DNA of 5,222 nucleotides from the NCBI GenBank assembly GCA_030838305.1, contig JAUTWY010000604.1, positions 1 through 5,222 of the forward strand, written 5' to 3'. This document shows, piece after piece, positions 1 to 5,195 of this stretch (its first letter is position 1; the number at the start of each line of letters is the position of its first letter). The notes under the pieces were generated by a model. It searched no databases and was not told the DNA's origin. It was given only the letters and a program-made list of their open reading frames with translations. Origin of the DNA: Acidobacteriaceae bacterium. GTDB lineage: Bacteria > Acidobacteriota > Terriglobia > Terriglobales > Acidobacteriaceae. Position numbers and translations under genes: made by a program.

Positions 1-170
1 AGGACTCTCTCCAACGCGCTCGCGGGATATACACGGTAACCCGAGTTCGTTCGCTCAGCTCGCGGGAGAACACCGATCTTTTCATAGTGTCGGATCGTGT
101 CTGGACTCACACCCGTCGCCTTGGCCAGGTTTCCGGAACGAAGCGCGTTGGAACTGCTGTTTTGCACCAT
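1..170 (-). CDS. MerR-family transcriptional regulator, N-terminal part (runs off left edge)
   Basis: Only the first 56 codons are present, read leftward from ATG at 170-168 and open to the window edge. The translation has the MerR DNA-binding start: a helix-turn-helix around residues 13-31 (LAKATGVSPDTIRHYEKIG) followed by a wing ending in GYRVYP. MerR proteins are dimers that bind inside an over-long promoter spacer and twist it when an effector binds. The TIRHYEKIGVLPR...RTNSGYRVY pattern is closest to the heavy-metal-responsive branch (ZntR/CadR/CueR-like). The effector-binding C-terminus with the metal-ligand cysteines is outside the window, so the inducer cannot be named. No Shine-Dalgarno site is visible before the ATG, and GTG at codon 2 is an alternative start. 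The family call is secure; metal sensing is inference. Confidence 0.85.
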   Translation of the reverse strand, partial: MVQNSSSNALRSGNLAKATGVSPDTIRHYEKIGVLPRAERTNSGYRVYPASALERV

Positions 171-174
171 GAGA

Positions 175-206
175 AGTATGAACCCTGGAATGCATTCCAG
201 AGTCAA
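175..206 (-). promoter_or_regulatory. MerR-type promoter with 20-bp spacer and dyad operator
   Basis: On the minus strand there is a -35 box TTGACT (206-201) and a -10 box CATACT (180-175), separated by exactly 20 bp (181-200). The spacer carries the perfect 16-bp palindrome CTGGAATGCATTCCAG (185-200). The dyad extends to 182-203 with one mismatched pair (184/201). A 19-20 bp spacer occupied by a dyad is the hallmark of promoters activated by MerR-family proteins. It points into the MerR gene, so autoregulation is the natural reading. The -10 box ends only 4 nt before the ATG, which would place the transcription start on or next to the start codon and make the mRNA leaderless. Confidence 0.75.
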
Positions 207-293
207 GACGTTTGTTCGCGCTCCGTTTTGTTGGCGCACATCTCCGAACGCGACCGTTCAGATTTTGGGCGATTTTCTGCAGGCGAAATCGAC

Positions 294-319
294 TCCTATC
301 AGGACTCACTTCCTATCAG
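294..319. repeat. Short direct repeat, 9 bp, 17-bp period
   Basis: TCCTATCAG occurs at 294-302 and again at 311-319. It is a short exact repeat upstream of the MerR promoter with no assigned role. It could be a binding site pair or chance. Confidence 0.3.
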
Positions 320-352
320 AAGTTCCGAGCATATCGCCAAGTCTGTACTGAT

Positions 353-377
353 CTGAATTGCCTCTGCTACAATTCAG
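353..377 (+). promoter_or_regulatory. Inverted repeat overlapping a possible extended -10 promoter
   Basis: CTGAATTG (353-360) and CAATTCAG (370-377) form a perfect 8-bp inverted repeat around a 9-nt loop. The right arm overlaps TGCTACAAT (365-373), a good extended -10 element (TGnTACAAT) reading rightward. There is no convincing -35 box, which extended -10 promoters can lack. If active, transcription would begin near 380 and run toward the tRNA remnant about 200 nt downstream. No gene directly follows, so this may be a leftover promoter. Confidence 0.35.
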
Positions 378-579
378 TCTCGGGGCAGGGACAGCTGCTC
401 TGGGTTAGCGTTTGCCTGTAGCACAAGTTTTGGACGCGCGGTTTAGCTTGGTGTCCATGGTGTCCATTAACCTCGGAATTTGGTTCTACGGGGTTGAAAT
501 AGGCGACGCAGGCGATTCGATTGAACCTGAGGAAAGCCACTAAAGACGCGGGTTTCCGATAAAGGTAAGAAAACAAAGT

Positions 580-618
580 GGGGACGTAGTTCAGTTGGTT
601 AGAACGCTGCCCTGTCAC
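580..618 (+). pseudogene. Truncated tRNA-Asp (GTC), 5' half only
   Basis: The 39 nt match the start of a bacterial tRNA-Asp by structure: acceptor 5' strand GGGGACG (580-586), TA, D-stem GTTC/GAAC (589-592, 602-605) around AGTTGGTTA, G26, anticodon-stem 5' strand CTGCC (607-611) and anticodon loop CTGTCAC (612-618) with anticodon GTC at 614-616. The expected 3' anticodon strand GGCAG does not follow. The sequence continues CGACCCGACTCTC and contains no variable loop, T-arm (GGTTCGA type) or 3' acceptor strand CGTCCCC in the next several hundred bases. It therefore cannot make a functional tRNA, and an intact copy must exist elsewhere in the genome. The break falls exactly at the 3' end of the anticodon loop, a position used by some tRNA-targeting integrases. 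Confidence 0.85.
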
Positions 619-1074
619 CGACCCGACTCTCATTTTCAGTTTGTAGAGTTAGTTGAGCCTCTCTAGTAAGGCGCGTCGTTTGCCGCCCAGACAAGACCTA
701 AGGAATCCAACTCATCAGGCGCTCTTCACACTCTTCGGTGATTTGCGCCTTGCTGTTTTGTTGCGATCGAGAAAAAACTCGCCGGCATTTCGCGAACCTA
801 ACGCCGTGCAAGTTCGCATCGGCAGTCGTCGGCACGGCAATCCTGCTGTTTTCAGGCTACGTCATTTTCACAAAATAACAACCAGGGTCCTTGTCAGCAG
901 CAGTCACAAGGTCTTCCTTTAAGGGCTTGCCTGTAAGAGCTTGCCAGCCCTCCCGCGTAAGCAGCGGTATGAGGCATGATGCGATGCGATGGGGGACTTC
1001 CGACTCCAAGAGACTCGTGCCCGACTGGATGGCCGAGTAGAATACGGATGGCTAGCTGTGAATGATGTTTCTAG
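619..1074. other. Gene-free stretch between tRNA remnant and BtuF-like gene
   Basis: No protein gene is supportable here. The longest frames lack ribosome sites and family features. A 46-codon frame from GTG at 738 to TAA at 878 ends in a hydrophobic run, but has no Shine-Dalgarno site and overlaps a hairpin. Local structure includes the hairpin at 717-750, CCTTGT/ACAAGG at 889-894/906-911, AGGGCT/AGCCCT at 922-927/946-951 and a GCGAT tandem near 981-990. The stretch reads like decayed or rearranged DNA. No integrase, transposase or insertion-sequence end is recognisable. Confidence 0.4.
717..750 (+). other. Two-part stem-loop, possible weak terminator
   Basis: AGGCGC (717-722) pairs perfectly with GCGCCT (745-750). 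After a 3x3 internal loop, TCAC (726-729) pairs with GTGA (738-741) around an 8-nt loop. The 3' flank TGCTGTTTTG is T-rich but interrupted. It could end transcripts passing through the tRNA remnant, or be structural chance. Confidence 0.3.
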
Positions 1075-1087
1075 CAAGTTGAACTTG
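1075..1087. promoter_or_regulatory. 13-bp palindrome upstream of the BtuF-like gene
   Basis: CAAGTTGAACTTG is a perfect 6-bp inverted repeat with a one-base centre, ending 28 nt before the ATG at 1116. It contains TTGAAC (1079-1084), which could serve as a -35 box, but no good -10 follows at 16-18 bp. It is a candidate operator or promoter element. No riboswitch motif is present upstream of this gene. Confidence 0.3.
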
Positions 1088-1115
1088 GAACTCATGTACC
1101 ATAGCGAGGATTTAA

Positions 1116-2018
1116 ATGCAGATTTGTTCGTTTTTGCCGTCCGCCACTGAGATTTTGTATGCGTTGGGTCTGGGAGATTCCGTTGCTGGCGTGACCTTCG
1201 AGTGCGATTTTCCTCCGGAAGCTGCGGGGAAGAGCATTGTTGTCAACACCAATCTGGCCCATGATTTGACGTCAGCGGAAATCGACAACACCGTGAACGA
1301 TTACTCCTCGCACGGTGAAGGCCTTTACCGAATCGACATCGGAAAGCTGGAAGCAATCAAGCCTGATCTCGTCGTAACCCAGGAGCTGTGCGATGTGTGC
1401 GCTATCAGCACATCTTCTGTAGCCAAGGCTGTTCACCAGCTTTCTTCCAAGCCGCAAGTGCTTTCGCTGACGCCGCACACACTCGGTGATGTGTTGGAGG
1501 ACGTTCTGCGGGTGGGCCAGGCCACGAGTCGGGATGCCGAAGCCGGTGAATTGGTGTCGTCGCTGCGGCAACGGATCGCCAAAGTTAGCCAGATGCCGAA
1601 GCGGCAGAAGCCCACCGTGGTCTGCCTGGAATGGTTGTCGCCGCCGTTCAATGGGGGGCATTGGATCCCGGAGATGATTGATCTGGCGGGTGGGATAGAT
1701 CCGCTCGGCAGGCTGGGAAAAGATAGCTATCGCATGGAATGGGATCAGGTTTTGAGCGTCAACCCCGACGTGGTCCTTGTGATGCCGTGCGGTCACAACT
1801 TGGAGAGGTCGGTGCAGGAATATCACGCCACGCAGTTTCCGGAGCGTTGGAAACACGTCAAAGCTGTACGCAACGGTAGAGTCTATGCAGTGAATGCGAG
1901 TGCGTACTTCTCCCGGCCAGGGCCGCGATTGGTGACTGGATTGGAGATTATGCACGCTCTGTTGCAGGAAGATCAGCCGCAAGAGGAGCTGCTCGCCAAC
2001 AGTTGGATACGGCTGTAG
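1116..2018 (+). CDS. BtuF-like cobalamin-binding protein without signal peptide
   Basis: This 300-aa protein belongs to the BtuF/FepB-type substrate-binding fold (periplasmic_binding_2 family). It begins directly with the first strand of the domain (ICSFLPSATEILYALGLGD, residues 3-21), with no hydrophobic leader, so it is predicted to stay in the cytoplasm. Family features include ECDFPPE (29-35), TQELCDVCAIS with a CxxC pair (88-98), LEWLSPPFNGGHWIPEM (171-187), PCGH (224-227) and AYFSRPGPRLVTGLE (263-277). This is a known subfamily often annotated as cobalamin-binding or ABC-substrate-binding protein; its true role is unsettled. The start is well set by GAGGA at 1106-1110, five bases before the ATG. 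It stands alone, separated from the next gene by 380 nt with a promoter and riboswitch, so it is not part of the riboswitch-controlled transcript. The location next to cobU/cbiA/btuF supports a corrinoid-related role, such as intracellular binding or handover. Confidence 0.85.
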   Translation: MQICSFLPSATEILYALGLGDSVAGVTFECDFPPEAAGKSIVVNTNLAHDLTSAEIDNTVNDYSSHGEGLYRIDIGKLEAIKPDLVVTQELCDVCAISTSSVAKAVHQLSSKPQVLSLTPHTLGDVLEDVLRVGQATSRDAEAGELVSSLRQRIAKVSQMPKRQKPTVVCLEWLSPPFNGGHWIPEMIDLAGGIDPLGRLGKDSYRMEWDQVLSVNPDVVLVMPCGHNLERSVQEYHATQFPERWKHVKAVRNGRVYAVNASAYFSRPGPRLVTGLEIMHALLQEDQPQEELLANSWIRL

Positions 2019-2087
2019 GCCGCCCCACTGGTTTTGTGAATCTTAAGTTGCGTGGAGTGCAGCAACCGCTGTACTCACACGTAGTGT

Positions 2088-2116
2088 TTGACCTTTCTTT
2101 TGCATCACGGTATAAA
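2088..2116 (+). promoter_or_regulatory. Sigma70-type promoter of the cobU operon
   Basis: TTGACC (2088-2093) and TATAAA (2111-2116) are separated by exactly 17 bp, close to consensus. The predicted transcription start is about 2122-2123, right at the first bases of the riboswitch P1 helix. This spacing supports both the promoter and the 5' boundary of the riboswitch. Confidence 0.8.
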
Positions 2117-2120
2117 TCAC

Positions 2121-2269
2121 AGAGTCTGGTATTTGGGAAGGCGGTTAGAATCCGCCACTGCCCCGCAACTGTATTCGCTGAGAACTGAGCTGATTTAGGC
2201 CACTGGACGACGTTCTGGGAAGGCTGCTCAGGTTCGACGAAGCGTAAGTCAGGAGACCGGCCAGACGCT
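2121..2269 (+). promoter_or_regulatory. Cobalamin riboswitch aptamer
   Basis: Conserved parts appear in order. TTTGGGAA (2132-2139) is followed by the P5 hairpin GGCGG/CCGCC (2140-2144/2152-2156) with loop TTAGAAT. Then come ACTGCCCCGCAACTGTA (2157-2173), the B12 box; GCCACTGG (2199-2206); GGGAAGGC (2217-2224); and GTCAGGAGACC (from 2249). P1 closes the aptamer by GTCTGG (2124-2129) with CCAGAC (2261-2266), extended by AG/CT across one A-G mismatch. The compact 5' side suits the shorter class-II-like aptamers. Cobalamin binding stabilises the core and P1. It lies 131 nt before the cobU start and should repress the operon when B12 is abundant. Confidence 0.95.
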
Positions 2270-2402
2270 AACCCAAGGCGTATTCGACTTCGATGGGAGA
2301 GTCGGAGAGCGTTCTGACAATTCATTTTCACCTGCGTCTGAAAGCTGCCTGTAGTATCCCGCTCAAGCCAGGGCATACCGTTGTGTGCCCAAGGTGAGCA
2401 TG
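2262..2402 (+). promoter_or_regulatory. Riboswitch expression platform, predicted translational control
   Basis: The P1 3' strand CAGACGC (2262-2268) is perfectly complementary to GCGTCTG (2334-2340). The adjoining TCACCT (2328-2333) is perfectly complementary to AGGTGA (2392-2397), the Shine-Dalgarno region of the ATG at 2400. These two pairings cross and should exclude each other. An 8-bp hairpin with CGTT loop (GGGCATAC/GTGTGCCC, 2371-2390) nests inside the anti-SD helix and would stack next to it. A further hairpin, TTCGACTT/GAGTCGGA, lies at 2283-2306. No stem followed by a T-run is present, which argues against a transcription terminator. The pairings are seen in the sequence; the on/off model is inference. 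Confidence 0.6.
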
Positions 2403-2954
2403 CAAGACACTTCCAAAAAATCCATTACGCTGGTGCTGGGGGGTGTGCGAAGCGGCAAGAGCCGATACGTACAGACGCTTGCGGCGCGCATTTCGTCCGT
2501 AGCGTTCGTTGCGACTGCCCAGCCTTTAGACGAGGAGATGCGCCTGAAGATCGAGCGGCACCAGGCGGAACGCCCCAAGGAGTGGCGGACGATCGAGGAG
2601 CCGTTGGAACTCGACCGAATCCTGGCGGAAGAAGGGTCTAAGCACCGGATCTTGGTGGTTGACTGCCTCACGCTTTACGTCGCAAATCTGCTCGAAGCCG
2701 AGCGCGGGAACCCGGCTGCGATTGAGGAACGCCTGCAACGGCTTTACGCTGCGCTGCGTTCGGTGCCATGTTCGGTTGCGCTGGTATCGAATGAAGTAGG
2801 CAGCGGCGTTATTCCTCCCTATCCCGACGGACGCCGGTATCGAGACTTACTCGGGGAAATCAACCAGCGAGTTGCAAGCATTGCGCACAATGTATTGCTC
2901 ATGGTCGCGGGCCTTCCTCTAGCCCTCAAGGGGACTGTGGAGGTGCATCCGTGA
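2400..2954 (+). CDS. cobU: Bifunctional adenosylcobinamide kinase / adenosylcobinamide-phosphate guanylyltransferase
   Basis: CobU phosphorylates adenosylcobinamide and then transfers GMP from GTP to give adenosyl-GDP-cobinamide, the activated form used by CobS for lower-ligand attachment. The 184-aa protein matches the usual CobU length (about 180). It shows the P-loop GGVRSGKS (14-21), the RH motif in KIERHQAERP (50-59) with His54 as the expected guanylylated histidine, VVDCLTLYVANLL (86-98) and NEVGSGVIPPYPDGRRYRD (131-149), which is diagnostic. I chose ATG 2400 because AAGGTGA (2391-2397) is a well-placed ribosome site. An upstream GTG at 2385 lies inside the hairpin at 2371-2390 and has poor upstream signals; using it would add five residues. 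First gene of the riboswitch operon; its stop overlaps the next start by 4 nt. All key residues are intact. Confidence 0.93.
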   Translation: MQDTSKKSITLVLGGVRSGKSRYVQTLAARISSVAFVATAQPLDEEMRLKIERHQAERPKEWRTIEEPLELDRILAEEGSKHRILVVDCLTLYVANLLEAERGNPAAIEERLQRLYAALRSVPCSVALVSNEVGSGVIPPYPDGRRYRDLLGEINQRVASIAHNVLLMVAGLPLALKGTVEVHP

Positions 2955-4324
2955 AGGCTTTCGTGGTGGCGGGTACGGCCAGCGGCGTCGGGAAGACCAC
3001 GGTGGCTCTAGCAATCATCGCGGGACTGCGATCACGAGGTTTAACGGTGCAGCCTTTCAAGTGCGGCCCTGACTTCATCGATGGCGGACATCTTGCGCTA
3101 GTTGCGAATCGTGCCGCGCGCAATCTCGATACCTGGATGCTCGATGCTGAAGCCAACAGGGAGATTTTCTGCCGCGCTTCTACAGGCTGCGATGGAGTTG
3201 TTGTCGAAGGAATGATGGGGCTCTTTGATGGTGTGACTGGCAGGTCGGAAGAGGGCAGCACGGCGGAAATTGCCAAGCTGCTGGATTTGCCGGTTGTCTT
3301 GGTTCTGGATGCAGGAAATAGCGCACGCAGCATCGCCGCCGTAGTGCGAGGGTTTGAGACGTTCGACCCGGGGTTGCGTTTTGCTGGCATCGTGCTGAAC
3401 CGCGTGGCTGGTGACGCGCACTTTCGCATGCTCGATTCGGCAATTCGCCAATGTTCGGTGGTTCCGGTGCTTGGATGGTTGCCGATGGAAGCAGATGTGG
3501 CAATTCCTGAGCGGCACCTTGGGTTACACCCTGCTGCGGAAGGAATTGGCGCGAGCCTCTCCACGCTCACACGATTGGGCAACCGTCTCGACCTCGATCA
3601 ATTGCTAAACGCGACGACTCACAGCCAGCGGTTTGAGACCGCGTGCACACATAGCGTTGAGCCCAAGTACGAAGGCATTCGCATCGGCATCGCCCGCGAC
3701 AAAGCATTTTCTTTCTATTACGAGGACAATCTCGGCCTCCTGCGTGAGAACGGCGCGGAAATCGTAGAGTTTAGTCCGCTCACCGACTCTGCGCTACCGA
3801 AAAATCTTCATGCTCTCTATTTCGGCGGCGGTTACCCAGAGCTGCACGCCGCGGCCCTTAGCGGCAATGGGTGTTTGCTCAAAGACATCCGTGAATTTGC
3901 GGAAGCGAACAAGCCTATCTACGCCGAGTGCGGCGGGTTGATGTACTTGGCAGAAAGACTGACAACGCTTGAAGGACAAAGTTATCCCATGGCAGGCATC
4001 CTTCCTGTCGCTGTCGAGATGACCAAGTCGTTGGTTCATTTCGGATACGCCGATGTAGAATTCGCTGACGATTGCCTGCTTGGAAAAAGGGGAACCCTGG
4101 TTCGCGGGCATAGCTTTCATTGCTCCCGCATCGTCGCTCAAGATCCCTTACGTTGCGCCTATCGCGTCCACTACTCACTTTCCGGTCGAAAGGAAGAGGA
4201 AGGCTTCACTCATCGGCAGGTACTCGGGAGTTATATCCATCTGCATTTCCGGTCCAACCCCTCTCTAGTCTCGTACTTCCTGCAGCAGGCTGGTCCTGTC
4301 CGGCGCCTTGTGGAGGCGCAATGA
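2951..4324 (+). CDS. cbiA: Cobyrinic acid a,c-diamide synthase (CbiA/CobB)
   Basis: This ATP- and glutamine-dependent enzyme amidates the a and c carboxylates of cobyrinic acid, or of hydrogenobyrinic acid in the aerobic route. The 457 aa equal the normal family length. The N-terminal dethiobiotin-synthetase-like ATPase domain has the P-loop GTASGVGKTT (8-17), FKCGPDFID (36-44) and EGMMGLFDG (86-94). The C-terminal CobBQ-type glutamine amidotransferase domain, from about residue 243, has FGGGYPELHA (291-300), the nucleophile Cys327 in YAECGGLMYL, and the conserved histidines in GSYIHLHF (426-433). The segment RGHSFHCSR (385-393) differs from the common RGHEFHYS form. The GTG start is preceded by GGAGGTG (2939-2945) and overlaps the cobU stop (GTGA), implying translational coupling. 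The sequence alone does not tell CbiA (cobalt-first) from CobB; no chelatase is in the window. Confidence 0.92.
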   Translation: MKAFVVAGTASGVGKTTVALAIIAGLRSRGLTVQPFKCGPDFIDGGHLALVANRAARNLDTWMLDAEANREIFCRASTGCDGVVVEGMMGLFDGVTGRSEEGSTAEIAKLLDLPVVLVLDAGNSARSIAAVVRGFETFDPGLRFAGIVLNRVAGDAHFRMLDSAIRQCSVVPVLGWLPMEADVAIPERHLGLHPAAEGIGASLSTLTRLGNRLDLDQLLNATTHSQRFETACTHSVEPKYEGIRIGIARDKAFSFYYEDNLGLLRENGAEIVEFSPLTDSALPKNLHALYFGGGYPELHAAALSGNGCLLKDIREFAEANKPIYAECGGLMYLAERLTTLEGQSYPMAGILPVAVEMTKSLVHFGYADVEFADDCLLGKRGTLVRGHSFHCSRIVAQDPLRCAYRVHYSLSGRKEEEGFTHRQVLGSYIHLHFRSNPSLVSYFLQQAGPVRRLVEAQ

Positions 4325-5181
4325 GAATCCAACTCCTCACTCTCATTTTGCTGTCGTCCGTTGCTGTGCCATGTTTCGCCAGTCGAACACTGAAGGATGA
4401 GCTGGGGCGAACGGTGGAAGTCCCAGATCACCCGCATCGCGTGATTTGTCTAATCCCCAGCGTTGTGGACGTCGTATATTCGCTGGGCGCCGGAGCGGAC
4501 GTTGTCGCCATCAGCGATTTCACAAAATATCCCAAAGAGGCTCTTCAGAAGCCGAGTATCGGGCTTCCGCTCAACCCCTCGATTGAGGCCATTGTTGCCC
4601 TGCGCCCCGATCTTGTGCTCGGCAGCGGAGACCTGAATGTACTGGAGTCTGCGGATAGTCTCCAGCGGCTCGGGATTCCGGTGTTCATGGCCGACCCACA
4701 TGGGATTGAAGGAATCTATGCATCGATCATCAGTATTGGCAAAGCCCTGAACCGGGATGCGGAAGCCGCTGCCCTTGTTGCCCGGCTGCGTGCTCGGCTG
4801 GCTGCGGTGAAATCTAGTGTCGCGGATAAGCCGAAGCTGCGGGTATTCATGGCGATTTGGTACGACCCGGTCATGACCATCGGCAGAAAAGCGTTTATCG
4901 GAGAGATTATTGAGGCCGCTGGCGGTCGCTCCGTGACCGACGACATCGCACAAGAATGGCCCGAAATAAGCCTCGAATCCATTGTGAGCCGTCAACCAGA
5001 CGCGATCCTCTTCATAAAGGGATCAAAACTTACAGCTGAGGAATTAAAAACGCGCCCCGGTTGGGAACACGTAAAAGCAGTTCAACAAGGCCACTTCTAT
5101 TACGTGGATGATCGTATCCAATATCCAAGTCCGGCCGCTTTCGATGCACTGGAGGATTTAGCGAAACAATTTCATCCGTGA
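4321..5181 (+). CDS. btuF: Periplasmic vitamin B12 / corrinoid ABC transporter substrate-binding protein
   Basis: The 286-aa protein starts with a Sec signal peptide, MRIQLLTLILLSSVAVPCFA, with likely signal peptidase I cleavage after residue 20. The cysteine at 18 does not sit in a good lipobox, so a lipoprotein is less likely. The mature part is a BtuF/FecB-type fold: GRTVEVPDHPHRVICLIPS (29-47), VVYSLGAGADVVAISDFTKYP (51-71), LRPDLVLGSGD (94-104), a long linking helix around 140-165, WYDPVMTIGRKAFIGEIIEAAGG (180-202), and WEHVKAVQQGHFYYVDD near the end. The ATG overlaps the cbiA stop (ATGA), with GGAGG at 4312-4316 as ribosome site, so longer in-frame upstream starts are unlikely. Such proteins deliver corrinoid to a BtuCD-type ABC importer, not seen here but expected downstream. 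Position in the B12 riboswitch operon favours a corrinoid over an iron-chelate ligand. Confidence 0.88.
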   Translation: MRIQLLTLILLSSVAVPCFASRTLKDELGRTVEVPDHPHRVICLIPSVVDVVYSLGAGADVVAISDFTKYPKEALQKPSIGLPLNPSIEAIVALRPDLVLGSGDLNVLESADSLQRLGIPVFMADPHGIEGIYASIISIGKALNRDAEAAALVARLRARLAAVKSSVADKPKLRVFMAIWYDPVMTIGRKAFIGEIIEAAGGRSVTDDIAQEWPEISLESIVSRQPDAILFIKGSKLTAEELKTRPGWEHVKAVQQGHFYYVDDRIQYPSPAAFDALEDLAKQFHP

Positions 5182-5195
5182 GCCTCATCCGTGAG
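5172..5195. repeat. 11-bp direct repeat over the btuF stop codon
   Basis: TCATCCGTGAG occurs at 5172-5182 and again at 5185-5195 with 2 nt between. The first copy holds the btuF stop (TGA 5179-5181); each copy also holds a GTG that could start the next gene. It may be a small tandem duplication at a gene junction. Confidence 0.6.

Larger units (their letters stand above)
207..579. other. Gene-free stretch left of the tRNA remnant
   Basis: I find no open frame here with both a plausible ribosome site and recognisable protein content. Besides the inverted repeat and direct repeat listed separately, there is a tandem 9-bp repeat GGTGTCCAT at 450-458 and 459-467. I looked for 6S, 4.5S/SRP, RNase P and tmRNA hallmarks and could not match any. 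An unrecognised small RNA downstream of the extended -10 element cannot be excluded. Confidence 0.4.

Noticed and set aside
738..878. 46-codon frame ending in a hydrophobic run (FASAVVGTAILLFSGYVIF), possible small membrane protein
   Set aside because: There is no ribosome site before the GTG, which lies inside the stem of the hairpin at 717-750. No recognisable family or partner gene; probably chance.
653..922. 89-codon frame from a TTG in the gene-free region
   Set aside because: It starts at TTG without a Shine-Dalgarno site, is rich in Arg/Ser like chance frames, and matches no family I know.
975..991. GCGAT tandem resembling a satellite or CRISPR-like repeat
   Set aside because: Only two 5-bp units with partial extension. 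No array and no spacers.
619..1115. Group I intron interrupting the tRNA-Asp gene
   Set aside because: Introns can sit in anticodon loops, but no 3' exon (GGCAG with a GGTTCGA-type T-arm) is found downstream in the window and no intron core motif was recognised.
2041..2087. Terminator after the BtuF-like gene (GTTGC/GCAAC at 2047-2051/2062-2066)
   Set aside because: The stem is only 5 bp with a 10-nt loop and is not followed by a T-run. Too weak to call.
2003..2188. Small rightward frame between the BtuF-like gene and cobU
   Set aside because: It overlaps the end of the BtuF-like gene, the operon promoter and the riboswitch aptamer, whose conserved RNA elements explain the sequence.
2283..2306. 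Rho-independent terminator in the riboswitch leader
   Set aside because: The 8-bp hairpin contains GU pairs and is not directly followed by T residues. The complementary anti-SD segment better supports control of translation.
2385..2399. GTG 2385 as the cobU start
   Set aside because: It lies inside the stable hairpin at 2371-2390 and lacks a well-placed ribosome site, while ATG 2400 has AAGGTGA just upstream and gives the usual CobU N-terminus.
4120..4320. Upstream in-frame extension of btuF by 67 codons
   Set aside because: It would lie wholly within cbiA. ATG 4321 has GGAGG upstream, an ATGA overlap and an immediate signal peptide.
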